From JANOSH01 sp031415695 (GTDB lineage: Bacteria; Actinomycetota; Acidimicrobiia; Acidimicrobiales; Ilumatobacteraceae): DNA of 64,000 nt. Positions 15,997 to 23,780 of this stretch are shown piece by piece. Each line of letters opens with the position of its first letter. Positions within the stretch are counted from its first letter, which is position 1. Location: assembly GCA_031415695.1 (NCBI GenBank), contig JANOSH010000047.1, positions 310,001 to 374,000 on the forward strand, in the 5' to 3' direction. A model generated the notes under the pieces. The model saw only the letters and a list, made by a program, of their open reading frames with translations, searched no databases and was not told where the DNA came from. Position numbers and translations under genes: made by a program.

Positions 15997-17076
15997 ATGA
16001 GCCAGATAGACCCCGACAAACTAAAGATGTTCTCGTTCCTGCTGTACTCCAAGCTCGAGGGAGCTGTTACCGCCGGCATGGTTCATCTCGGCGACAAACT
16101 TGGTCTGTACCGACATCTCGACGTGGCCACCGAGCCTATTACGCCCCAACAACTAGCGACCAAGGCCGGGCTGTCGGAACGTTGGGTGCGAGAGTGGCTT
16201 CACAATCAAGGCGCCGCGAAACTGGTCCATCACACCGACGACGGCGAGTACGGTCGGTTTGCCCTATCGCCTGAGGCTCGGGCTGTTCTCGTCGATCCAA
16301 CCTCGCCGAGCTACGCCCTTGGCATGTTCAGCCGGTTGCCTGACACCATGAACATGCTCGGCGAAATGCCCGAGAGCTTTCGTACGGGCATTGGCCACGA
16401 CTACGACAGCCACGGCCCTAACGGGGCGGCGGGCATCGAGCGCTCGTTCGCACCGTGGTACACCAACTACCTCTTGCCGGTAGGCATTCCATCGCTCGAT
16501 GGGGTACACGACAAGTTGGAAGCGGGTGGGCTGGTGGCCGATGTGGGCTGCGGCGCTGGCATGGCTGTTTTGATGTTGGCCGAACGGTTCCCAAACAGCG
16601 AGTTTTACGGGTACGACATCAGCCATCATGCCTTGGAACGCGCCCGGGCCAGCCAGACATCACTTGGTATCACCAACGCCTTTTTCCACGACCCGCGTGA
16701 ACGCCCAATGCCCCAAGACGGCTCTCATGATTTAGTCACTACGTTCGACTGCATTCACGACATGACCCGCCCCGACCTCATGCTCGACACCATCCGCCAG
16801 TCAATCAAACCCGACGGCACATGGCTCTGGGTCGAGATCAAGGCAAAGGACACGTATCAGGAGAACCTGAAGAACCCAATGGCCGCGCTTATGTACGGCA
16901 TTAGCATCTTGAGCTGTATGAATTCAGCCCTGTCCGAGGCCGGCGGGCTAGGGCTTGGAACGCTCGGTCTGTCAGAAAGCCGCGCCCGTTCGATGGCAGA
17001 GGTGGCCGGGTTCAGCCGATTCCGACGCCTCGACATCGAGCATCCCATGAACGCATTCTTCGAAGTGCGGCCCTGA
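15997..17076 (+). CDS. Class I SAM-dependent methyltransferase with winged-helix N-terminus
   Basis: A 359-residue protein. Residues about 1-90 form a dimerisation/winged-helix region (TPQQLATKAGLSERWVREWL) like O-methyltransferases and the Rv2258c group, and the catalytic Rossmann domain starts with VADVGCGAGMAVLMLAERFP (SAM motif I), then FYGYDIS (motif II) and FDCIHDMTRPD (post-I region). It likely methylates a small molecule. ATG 15997 is used because an upstream in-frame ATG (15940) lies inside the preceding lipoprotein gene. It converges on the TetR gene with an 18-bp gap. Confidence 0.82.
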   Translation: MSQIDPDKLKMFSFLLYSKLEGAVTAGMVHLGDKLGLYRHLDVATEPITPQQLATKAGLSERWVREWLHNQGAAKLVHHTDDGEYGRFALSPEARAVLVDPTSPSYALGMFSRLPDTMNMLGEMPESFRTGIGHDYDSHGPNGAAGIERSFAPWYTNYLLPVGIPSLDGVHDKLEAGGLVADVGCGAGMAVLMLAERFPNSEFYGYDISHHALERARASQTSLGITNAFFHDPRERPMPQDGSHDLVTTFDCIHDMTRPDLMLDTIRQSIKPDGTWLWVEIKAKDTYQENLKNPMAALMYGISILSCMNSALSEAGGLGLGTLGLSESRARSMAEVAGFSRFRRLDIEHPMNAFFEVRP

Positions 17077-17094
17077 GGACACCGAAGGCAAGTA

Positions 17095-17706
17095 CTAGCG
17101 AGCTTTTTCGAACGCTTCGACTGGTACGCCGAATTCCGCCGACGCCGCGGTGCGAACCCACGACAAGATCTCGGCATTGGACACAACACCTTCATGCACG
17201 GTTACCTGAACCGCTAAACCATCGAGCAGCGATGCCAGTCGCCAGGCGGTGGCGTGCACGTCGGCGCAGGTGAACTCGCCGTCGGCAATACCGGTGGTGA
17301 TGATGCCTTCAAGGAGTTCTTTCCACCGAAGGTCGAGGTCCTGACTCAGTATCTTGAGCGCCGGTGTTCGCAGTGCTTCGCCCCAACCATCAATCCAGAG
17401 CATCCAGCCCGGTTCGGCACTTTCGGGGGAGTACAACTCGAAAATGGTGTCAAGTTTGCCGATCGCCGTGGTTGCCTTGGCGACTTCAGCTGCCAACCGG
17501 TTGAGGTCGTTCTGGGCTGCATAGCCGAACGTCTCGGCGAACAACTGGTCCTTGGATTCGAAGTGGTAGTGAATAAGCCCCGTAGAGATGCCGAGGCGGC
17601 GAGCCACGTCGGCTACTCGGGTTGCCGCGAAGCCTCGTTCGATAACTACCTCGGCCGTTGCTTCGAGGATTTCGGCTCGTCGTTCTTCGACGGTCGGGCG
17701 CTTCAC
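17095..17706 (-). CDS. TetR/AcrR family transcriptional regulator
   Basis: A 203-residue one-component repressor. The N-terminal DNA-binding domain (EILEATAEVVIERGFAATRV, then VARRLGISTGLIHYHFESK, residues about 12-54) is a clear TetR helix-turn-helix; the C-terminal ligand domain resembles the BetI/TetR_C_6 type. It starts with GTG at 17706, preceded by TACGTT 7 nt upstream, and diverges from the SDR gene at 17779, which is its most likely target. The two genes share a 72-bp intergenic region. Ligand unknown. Confidence 0.87.
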   Translation of the reverse strand: MKRPTVEERRAEILEATAEVVIERGFAATRVADVARRLGISTGLIHYHFESKDQLFAETFGYAAQNDLNRLAAEVAKATTAIGKLDTIFELYSPESAEPGWMLWIDGWGEALRTPALKILSQDLDLRWKELLEGIITTGIADGEFTCADVHATAWRLASLLDGLAVQVTVHEGVVSNAEILSWVRTAASAEFGVPVEAFEKAR

Positions 17707-17713
17707 TCGCTAC

Positions 17714-17719
17714 AACGTA
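17714..17719 (-). promoter_or_regulatory. -10 element of the TetR gene
   Basis: TACGTT on the minus strand, 7 nt before GTG at 17706. Confidence 0.45.
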
Positions 17720-17766
17720 ATCAAAGATGGAGGTCTGCGTTAGCATGGTGGACCCATTCAGTGGCC

Positions 17767-17772
17767 TAACGT
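17767..17772 (+). promoter_or_regulatory. -10 element of the SDR gene
   Basis: TAACGT followed by 6 nt and ATG at 17779; probably controlled by the divergent TetR protein. Confidence 0.45.
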
Positions 17773-17778
17773 CACGCC

Positions 17779-18561
17779 ATGACCCGCTTGAGCCTCCTCT
17801 CCCGATCGATCAACGGACGAACCGCAATTGTTACCGGTGCCGCGTCGGGCATGGGTCGGGCAACCGCCCATTTGTTCGCCGACGAGGGAGCCAATGTCGC
17901 CGTCGTCGATATTGGACGTTCGCGTGTCGACGATGTAGTCGGCGAGATACAGGGAGTCGGTGGCACCGCTCACGGGTTCGTGGTCGATGTTTCCGACCCG
18001 GCTCAGATCACACAACTAGTGGCTGATGTCGTCGCACAGTTCGGCGGCATCGACATTCTCGTGAACAACGCCGGTGTTTCGCTTCCGGGTGGCGCACTTT
18101 CCGACGATGCCGAGTTCGAAGAGACCTGGCGCCAAACCTTCGATGTCAATCTCTCGGCTCACGCCCGGCTCATCCGTGCGGCGTTGCCGTATCTTCAGCA
18201 GAGTGATGGCGGACGTATCGTCAATATTGCGTCCACCGAAGGTCTCATCGCCACGTCGGGCATTGCTGCCTACACGGCGAGCAAGCATGGGGTAATCGGG
18301 CTCACCAAGTCGTTTGCTGTAGAGCTCGGCCGGCTCGGCATCACCGTTAACGCCATTTGTCCCGGGCCAATCAACACGGGCATGACTTCGGCCATCCCCG
18401 ATGACGCCAAAGAGATCTACGCCCGTCGCCGAGTCCCGCTTCGTCGCTACGGCGCTCCGGAAGAAGTAGCCCAGATGACCATGTCGTTAGTGCTTCCGGC
18501 AGCAAGTTTCTGTAACGGCGCAGTGTTGGTTGTCGACGGCGGAATGACTATCCGTCACTGA
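17779..18561 (+). CDS. Short-chain dehydrogenase/reductase (FabG-like)
   Basis: A 260-residue classical SDR: TGAASGMG (NAD(P)-binding, about residues 19-26), DILVNNAG, the active-site Ser in NIASTEG, YTASK (catalytic Tyr and Lys) and CPGPINTGM. AVVDIG after strand 2 has an Asp, which favours NAD+. It interconverts a hydroxyl and a ketone on an unknown substrate. The divergent TetR regulator is its probable repressor. The DUF7065-like gene converges from the other side with an 11-bp gap. Confidence 0.88.
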   Translation: MTRLSLLSRSINGRTAIVTGAASGMGRATAHLFADEGANVAVVDIGRSRVDDVVGEIQGVGGTAHGFVVDVSDPAQITQLVADVVAQFGGIDILVNNAGVSLPGGALSDDAEFEETWRQTFDVNLSAHARLIRAALPYLQQSDGGRIVNIASTEGLIATSGIAAYTASKHGVIGLTKSFAVELGRLGITVNAICPGPINTGMTSAIPDDAKEIYARRRVPLRRYGAPEEVAQMTMSLVLPAASFCNGAVLVVDGGMTIRH

Positions 18562-18572
18562 CATAATTCGCG

Positions 18573-19700
18573 TCAGGTAAGGGTGCCGGCTGTGGCGCCG
18601 GGGGCAGCGCCGTCGACTAGGCCGGCGAACCCGCTCGGGGCGTGCGGGCCGATGACGAGCTGTTCGAGGATGCCGGTGCCGTGCTCGATTCGACCGTCGG
18701 GATGGGTGAGGGTGGCACGGCAGAGGGCCTGGATGTGGACATTGCCTGGGTTCGTCGACTCGGTAATCGGTAGCGGCCACGATTCGCCAACCACACTGTG
18801 CTCGTCGACCCAGCCGCCGTGGCGTCGAGTCGGATGTCCGTAACCAATGCCCCGCATCGGGAAAACAAGGAACGGTTCGAGCACCACCCGGTATGGTGCC
18901 GAAGCGTACGGGGTGAGCTGTAATACGAACCGTTTCGCCCACCGGCCGCCAGCCTCCCAGTCAAGCGCGTAGTCAACCGCGGCGGGCAGCGGCAACTGGT
19001 TGCCGAGCGGCACAATGAAACCGCTTTCATGCCAGCGTTCACCGGATATCTCCTCGTTCACATCGAAGTGGGTGCACAATGATTCGAAGTTCACCGGCGC
19101 CCACAGCCAATAGAACTGCCGGTTGCCAACCGGAGCGGTCGGCGGTTGCTCTCCCACAGGGCGCACGCCCCAACTGCGATCTCGTGACCCTACGATGACC
19201 AACGAATCGACATCGATTCGCTCTCCCTCGACCTCGATCCACCCGCTCCACGCTCCGAACTGTGTAAACCGCGTATAGTCCATGAAGGTTCGGGTTGCGT
19301 GGCGGCGCAGAAAGTGTGGCTCCTGAACCGGTGCGGTGCGAGCGGTGAACACTAGGTCGGCGCGCAGGTGATGCTCTGCCGCTTCGACGGTTACTCGATG
19401 CACACGCATGGGTTCAACAATGTCGACTCGAATAGGGCCAACCGAGGTGAGCGTGCGATCGTCGGGGCAGCGACCCGACGCATGCACGCTGGTTTGGGTT
19501 CCGTCGTACATCACGCTGAAACTCGAATCAATCACGCCTCGGTTCGGATACAAACCCAGTGCAAGCCCGAAGTACACCGAGCCGTCGGCTACATAGCCGT
19601 TGAAGAAGAACCGGTCGTATGCATTGGCGTCACTGGTGGCGGGCACCGCGAGTGGTGCACCGATCTGGTGAATGGGGTAGTCGTCGAACGGAGTGATCAC
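18573..19700 (-). CDS. Conserved actinobacterial protein, DUF7064/7065-like beta-barrel type
   Basis: A 375-residue protein with no clear transmembrane segment or signal. It is rich in beta strands and aromatic residues (RFFFNGYVADGSVYFGLALG, DYTRFTQFGAWSGW, GSRDRSWGVRPVGE, FYWLWAPVNF). The pattern fits a large actinobacterial family of unknown function with a bilobed lipocalin-like/CrtC-hydratase-like fold; that fold assignment is from memory and uncertain. The GTG at 19700 is preferred over ATG 19733 because TACCCT lies 8 nt upstream. It diverges from ctaA. Possible substrates are hydrophobic molecules, but no function is claimed. Confidence 0.7.
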   Translation of the reverse strand: MITPFDDYPIHQIGAPLAVPATSDANAYDRFFFNGYVADGSVYFGLALGLYPNRGVIDSSFSVMYDGTQTSVHASGRCPDDRTLTSVGPIRVDIVEPMRVHRVTVEAAEHHLRADLVFTARTAPVQEPHFLRRHATRTFMDYTRFTQFGAWSGWIEVEGERIDVDSLVIVGSRDRSWGVRPVGEQPPTAPVGNRQFYWLWAPVNFESLCTHFDVNEEISGERWHESGFIVPLGNQLPLPAAVDYALDWEAGGRWAKRFVLQLTPYASAPYRVVLEPFLVFPMRGIGYGHPTRRHGGWVDEHSVVGESWPLPITESTNPGNVHIQALCRATLTHPDGRIEHGTGILEQLVIGPHAPSGFAGLVDGAAPGATAGTLT

Positions 19701-19708
19701 AGTCGCCG

Positions 19709-19714
19709 AGGGTA
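19709..19714 (-). promoter_or_regulatory. -10 element of the DUF7065-like gene
   Basis: TACCCT on the minus strand, 8 nt before GTG at 19700. Confidence 0.45.
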
Positions 19715-19724
19715 CATCTCCCGC

Positions 19725-19730
19725 TAACCT
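19725..19730 (+). promoter_or_regulatory. -10 element of ctaA
   Basis: TAACCT followed by 7 nt and ATG at 19738. Confidence 0.5.
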
Positions 19731-19737
19731 CATCACG

Positions 19738-20676
19738 ATGCCGGTTAGTCGACTGAGTCCCAGCCAGTACCGCCGATTTACGTTCGCCGCACTCGTTGTT
19801 CTGGTGGCGATCATCATCACTGGAGCTGCAGTGCGGCTATCGGGTTCGGGGCTGGGGTGCGACACGTGGCCCCAATGCGAACAGGGAAAGCTCATCGGCG
19901 CTAGCAATTCCCACCAGCTCATCGAACAGGTAAACCGCCTGTTCACGGGCCTGATTGTGATCGTTATCATGTTGGCGGTCGGCGCTGCGCTGATCCGCCA
20001 GCCCCGCAGGCGCGACCTAACCCGTCTGGCTGTTGCGTTGATTGTTGGGGTGTTGTTCCAGGCGGTCGTCGGGGGCGCGGTCGTGCTCACCGATCTTCAC
20101 CCGGCCGCCGTCATGTGGCATTACCTGTTGTCGGGCATCTGTCTAGTTGGCGGGGTAGTGCTGCACCGACGTGCCAGCGAACACGGGGCGCCATACCAGC
20201 TCACGGTTCCCATTATCGTGAGGCGCCACGTGCTGGCAATTGCTGCCTTCACAACCGTTGCGGTTGTTACCGGAACACTCACGACCGGAACCGGACCCCA
20301 CAGCGGCGTACTGAAGGAAACACTTAATGGCGAAGAAGTTCCGGTAGCGGCGAAAAGATTCGATATCTGGGATCTGACGTCGATTGCGCGGCTACACAGC
20401 ATTACGGTCATTGTGACGCTGATCCTTCTCGTCTTGTTGATGCTGCGAGTTCGACAAACGCCAGCTTGGAAGACGCTCGAAGCGGCGATAGAAGGACTAC
20501 TTGTAACCGCGCTGCTTCAAGGCGGCATTGGTTACATGCAATGGCTCAACGAACTGCCAGCGCTACTCGTGGGGTTTCATATCGCTGGTTCCACTGCGGT
20601 GATTGTGATGGTCACGCGCCTGGTACTGGCGACGCGAGCTAGTGCTAGTGAGCGTGAATCTCTAACTGCTCGTTGA
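19738..20676 (+). CDS. ctaA: Heme A synthase (COX15/CtaA)
   Basis: A 312-residue membrane enzyme with eight predicted helices that oxidises the C8 methyl of heme O to give heme A for aa3-type cytochrome oxidase. The two four-helix halves each carry heme-ligand His residues: NSHQLIEQVNR and MWHYLLSG in the first half, ARLHSITV and GFHIAGSTAV in the second. SGSGLGCDTWPQCEQGK in the first periplasmic loop has the Cys pair seen in CtaA proteins. No ctaB or oxidase gene is next to it here. The 3' end overlaps the convergent PH-domain gene by 32 bp. Confidence 0.9.
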   Translation: MPVSRLSPSQYRRFTFAALVVLVAIIITGAAVRLSGSGLGCDTWPQCEQGKLIGASNSHQLIEQVNRLFTGLIVIVIMLAVGAALIRQPRRRDLTRLAVALIVGVLFQAVVGGAVVLTDLHPAAVMWHYLLSGICLVGGVVLHRRASEHGAPYQLTVPIIVRRHVLAIAAFTTVAVVTGTLTTGTGPHSGVLKETLNGEEVPVAAKRFDIWDLTSIARLHSITVIVTLILLVLLMLRVRQTPAWKTLEAAIEGLLVTALLQGGIGYMQWLNELPALLVGFHIAGSTAVIVMVTRLVLATRASASERESLTAR

Positions 20677-21394
20677 TGATTTCGTCCACCTGGTATCGGC
20701 GGGGGATATTCACAAGTTGCATCGAACCGGCCTGTTCGCTCGCCGTGTTGAGGCTGACAGTGGCAAACCCGAGTAGCCGACCAAGAAAAGACTGGTTCCA
20801 CGACTTGTTGGTGACCTGTCGCCATTGCACATCCCGCGAGTCACGGTTGAAGACGCCCGACAGCAACAGCACACGTTCGTTCGTCAAGACATAAATGGTG
20901 TACGACTCCTCGAGTCGTTGGTAGATGACGAACGCGAAGTAAACACTGAGGACAGCGATTTCGCCGAGTATCAACAGTGGGTTGATGGTGAAAACGATAC
21001 TGGCACCGAAGCCGACAATGAACATGGCACCCACTGCAAAGAGCTTGAGGTGTTTGACGACGAACGCCGCCCACGATGGATTGAGCGCGAGCCTGACAAC
21101 CTCGTCCTCGTCAGTGATTGCCTGCTTGATGACCGCCTGCGGTGACGACACCTGCTGAGCAATCATCTGCCAAACAGTGCTCTCTTCGTCCCGGTAAGCA
21201 ATCGCCAAGACGGCGTAAGCAATCACCCCGATAAGCACCACACCAACAGCAATCGATAGCGACCCAATAGGAATCCCAGCCAAGACGCAGATAGCCATGG
21301 CCGCCGCAACGCTGGCCAGAAGCGTTAGTATCCACAGCCATGTGGGCACCAGCCGCGCCCTGCGCCGAAGCTCGTCACGCCACGACTGCGTCAC
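20645..21394 (-). CDS. Membrane protein with bacterial PH domain
   Basis: A 249-residue protein with four hydrophobic helices (two near residues 17-65, two near 115-160), followed by a C-terminal bacterial pleckstrin-homology-like domain (YTIYVLTNERVLLLSGVFNRDSRDVQW, then LLGFATVSLNT and VNIPRRYQVDEIINEQ), as in the YdbS/YdbT group. Its role is unknown; related proteins sit at the cytoplasmic face of the membrane. GTG 21394 follows the stop of the upstream small membrane-protein gene without a gap, so the two are cotranscribed. Confidence 0.78.
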   Translation of the reverse strand: MTQSWRDELRRRARLVPTWLWILTLLASVAAAMAICVLAGIPIGSLSIAVGVVLIGVIAYAVLAIAYRDEESTVWQMIAQQVSSPQAVIKQAITDEDEVVRLALNPSWAAFVVKHLKLFAVGAMFIVGFGASIVFTINPLLILGEIAVLSVYFAFVIYQRLEESYTIYVLTNERVLLLSGVFNRDSRDVQWRQVTNKSWNQSFLGRLLGFATVSLNTASEQAGSMQLVNIPRRYQVDEIINEQLEIHAH

Positions 21395-21598
21395 TTAGGT
21401 AGCCGAGGTTCCGTTGCCCACACCCTCGATAAACTGTGACAACTTACGATACAGCTCAACGATGAATCGGCCGACGAGTGTGAGAAAGTCAGTGGCATAG
21501 TCTGCGCTGACGGTCGGCGACTTCCAGACCGACACCACAAGAAACGCGATGATCAGATACATCGCTACTTGCTTGGGCTTGATTTTCGCAGTTGCCAT
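21395..21598 (-). CDS. Small single-pass membrane protein
   Basis: A 67-residue protein with one strong hydrophobic helix (VAMYLIIAFLVVSVW, about residues 10-24) and an amphipathic C-terminal part. The ATG at 21598 is chosen because GGAGG sits 8 nt upstream, one of the few clear Shine-Dalgarno sequences in the window; an in-frame start at 21652 lies upstream of it. It is directly followed by the PH-domain gene, so they probably act together at the membrane. Family not recognised. Confidence 0.65.
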   Translation of the reverse strand: MATAKIKPKQVAMYLIIAFLVVSVWKSPTVSADYATDFLTLVGRFIVELYRKLSQFIEGVGNGTSAT

Positions 21599-21664
21599 CG
21601 GAAGACCTCCAGTACGACTGCGCTGACGAGTCGACAAAGTTCGGGTCTCCACCCGCCCGAAATA

Positions 21665-22621
21665 CTACAGGTGTGATTCGCTCGTGGCAACGACCCGGCC
21701 GAGATGGCTAGCGATGTCGGCGAATTCGGTCATTGTCTCCTCGATGATCTGCGCCACCGGCTTGACCGAGTCGATTCGACCAATCACCTGACCGACCAAC
21801 GCTATTGCTGCTTCCATATCGCCGCCGAAGTACAGCTCAAGGGCCCGGCTCATCTCGGTCATTGGCACGTGCTGTTCGAACTCGAGGCGGGTGGTTCGTT
21901 CCGTGCGTAGCGCGCGCAAGCCGGGCTTCGAGAATCGGTTGAGGAAAACCGTGTCGGTTTCGGCCCCGCTCACGATGGCCTTTTTCCAGTTGTCGTGTAC
22001 TGGCGACTCGAAGGCAGACACCATGCGAGTACCCATCTGAACACCTTCAGCACCGAGCGCAAACGCGGCAGCCATCGACCTGCCATCGGTAATGCCACCT
22101 GCAGCAATAATCGGTACATCAACCTTTGACGCCACCAGGGGTACAAGCACCATCGAGGCAACATCGCGCGGGTTCTTGAATCCACCACCTTCACCACCCT
22201 CGACAACCAGCCCGTCGACCCCGGCATCGACAGCTTTTCGTGCGGCGGCGAGCGTTGGCACTACGTGGAACACAATGAGCCCCGCCGACTTCAACGCCGC
22301 TGTGTACTTGGTTGGGTCTCCGGCCGACGTCGTAACGAACCTGACCCCTTGAGCAACAACAAACTCGACAATGTTCGGGTCGCGAACAAAGGCTTGGGCG
22401 ATGTTCACGCCGAACGGCTTGTCGGTAAGTTCACGCATCTTGCGGATCTCGTCTTTGACAGCGGCGAGTTCACCCGACGACGTTTCAATGATTCCCATAC
22501 CGCCGGCATTACTTACGGCAGATGCCAATTGTGCCCGAGCAATCCAACCCATCGGAGCTTGAACGATCGGATGTTCGACACCAAGCAATTCGGTTATGCG
22601 GGTAGTGATTCGAGGGACCAT
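21665..22621 (-). CDS. Nitronate monooxygenase (2-nitropropane dioxygenase family)
   Basis: A 318-residue FMN TIM-barrel enzyme: EHPIVQAPMGWIARAQLASAV with N-terminal FMN contacts, NAGGMGII, GVNIAQAFV, VVEGGEGGGF with the phosphate-binding glycines, PIIAAGGITDG and GAEGVQMGTR. The catalytic His of the class I NMO (usually in a GGH motif) is replaced by Glu-Gly (EGGEGGG), so this is a related oxidoreductase, and nitronate may not be its substrate. ATG 22621 has TAGCGT 6 nt upstream on the minus strand; a GTG at 22624 is an alternative. Confidence 0.83.
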   Translation of the reverse strand: MVPRITTRITELLGVEHPIVQAPMGWIARAQLASAVSNAGGMGIIETSSGELAAVKDEIRKMRELTDKPFGVNIAQAFVRDPNIVEFVVAQGVRFVTTSAGDPTKYTAALKSAGLIVFHVVPTLAAARKAVDAGVDGLVVEGGEGGGFKNPRDVASMVLVPLVASKVDVPIIAAGGITDGRSMAAAFALGAEGVQMGTRMVSAFESPVHDNWKKAIVSGAETDTVFLNRFSKPGLRALRTERTTRLEFEQHVPMTEMSRALELYFGGDMEAAIALVGQVIGRIDSVKPVAQIIEETMTEFADIASHLGRVVATSESHL

Positions 22622-22627
22622 CACGCC

Positions 22628-22633
22628 ACGCTA
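22628..22633 (-). promoter_or_regulatory. -10 element of the nitronate monooxygenase-like gene
   Basis: TAGCGT on the minus strand, 6 nt before ATG at 22621. Confidence 0.45.
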
Positions 22634-22667
22634 CGGGCTGGAAGGCAGCGACCCCCTGCCCGACCAG

Positions 22668-22922
22668 CTACTTCTTGCCGCCGGCTTCCTGCCATTTGTC
22701 CCGAGCGCGACGATGGCCGCCCGCCCCTTCGCCCATGATGCCGCCGGTGCGTGCAGCCTTGACCTGCTCCTCGAGATGCAGCAACAAGCCGTACAGGTCG
22801 TCGACCGGCGTAGCGGTCTCGATACGGTTATAGGCCTCGTGGATTCGCCCGAGACCCTTGTCGCGGAATTGGGTGAACTCGGACTCGAGGTTCTGCAGTG
22901 CGTTACTGAGATCGTCGCTCAT
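22668..22922 (-). CDS. Small charged hypothetical protein
   Basis: An 84-residue soluble protein, helical and charged (SDDLSNALQNLESEFTQFRD), with a Gly/Lys/Arg-rich tail. I do not recognise it. The ATG at 22922 is supported by TAACGT 8 nt upstream; the in-frame start at 22952 lies upstream of that element. It diverges from the enoyl-CoA hydratase gene 51 bp away. The predicted helices could mediate dimerisation. No function proposed. Confidence 0.6.
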   Translation of the reverse strand: MSDDLSNALQNLESEFTQFRDKGLGRIHEAYNRIETATPVDDLYGLLLHLEEQVKAARTGGIMGEGAGGHRRARDKWQEAGGKK

Positions 22923-22930
22923 ATTCACGA

Positions 22931-22936
22931 ACGTTA
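22931..22936 (-). promoter_or_regulatory. -10 element of the 84-residue protein gene
   Basis: TAACGT on the minus strand, 8 nt before ATG at 22922. Confidence 0.45.
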
Positions 22937-22960
22937 TCGCGGGCGTCGCCACGCGACCCC

Positions 22961-22966
22961 TACGCT
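22961..22966 (+). promoter_or_regulatory. -10 element of the first enoyl-CoA hydratase gene
   Basis: TACGCT followed by 7 nt and ATG at 22974; the clearest form of the leaderless motif in this window. Confidence 0.55.
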
Positions 22967-22973
22967 ATGACGC

Positions 22974-23780
22974 ATGAGCGAACCCGAAGTCTTGTACAGC
23001 GTCGCCGGTCACATTGGAACGGTAACCCTTAACGCCCCCGGTCGTATGAACACCATCTCGGGGATCATGCTCGACCAGCTATCCGAACGGCTCTTGGAGG
23101 CCGACGCCGACCCCCAGGTTCGGGTCATTGTGCTAACTGGCGCAGGTCGAGCGTTTTGTGCGGGGCTCGACATGGGGGCACAAACCAAGGCAAAGCCGGG
23201 CGAATTGGCCGGTCTCGGCGGGGGACAGGGCATACCAGGCGAATTCGACCTCCGTAACGCTCCGCCTGTTGTGCTCCACAACATCGATACCCCGACTATC
23301 TGCGCACTCAACGGTGGGGCGGCTGGTTACGGCCTCGATATTGCGCTCGGGTGCGACATGCGCATTGCAGCAGCTTCCGCCAAGCTGAATCCAGGTTTCG
23401 CCAAGCGTGGAATTGTCCCCGAAAGTGGCGGTACCTGGCTGTTACCCCGCATGCTCGGATACGCCAAGGCCGCCGAGGTCGCGTTCACTGGGCGCACCCT
23501 TACGTCGGGCGAATGCCTCGAGTTGGGCCTGGTAAATCGAGTCGTTCCCGACGACGAGCTGCGTGAGGCGACCGCCGACATGGCGGGCGAGATTGCCGCC
23601 AACGCCCCCCTCGCCGTGCGGGCAATCAAACGAATGATGCGCGCTGCCGAAACAGAAACATTCGAACAAAATGTGCATCACGTGTTCTTGCAGTTGTTGC
23701 CGCTGATGCGTACGAGCGATTTTCGCGAAGGTGTCGCTGCCTACGTCGAGAAGCGCACTCCCACCTTCACGGGCAAGTGA
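22974..23780 (+). CDS. Enoyl-CoA hydratase/isomerase family protein
   Basis: A 268-residue crotonase-fold enzyme. GAGRAFCAGLDMGA (about 54-67) and NGGAAGYGLDIALGCDMRIA form the oxyanion hole and CoA pocket, and GIVPESGGTWLLPRMLG holds the catalytic Glu seen in hydratases. It would act on enoyl-CoA thioesters in beta-oxidation or a related pathway. A leaderless TACGCT promoter precedes it, and its TGA overlaps the GTG of the xylulokinase gene, an unexpected metabolic pairing. Confidence 0.87.
   Translation: MSEPEVLYSVAGHIGTVTLNAPGRMNTISGIMLDQLSERLLEADADPQVRVIVLTGAGRAFCAGLDMGAQTKAKPGELAGLGGGQGIPGEFDLRNAPPVVLHNIDTPTICALNGGAAGYGLDIALGCDMRIAAASAKLNPGFAKRGIVPESGGTWLLPRMLGYAKAAEVAFTGRTLTSGECLELGLVNRVVPDDELREATADMAGEIAANAPLAVRAIKRMMRAAETETFEQNVHHVFLQLLPLMRTSDFREGVAAYVEKRTPTFTGK

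Noticed and set aside
17737..17772. CGTTAG/CTAACG inverted repeat as TetR operator
   Set aside because: The arms are 6 bp and far apart, and one arm is part of the -10 element itself, so the match may be chance.
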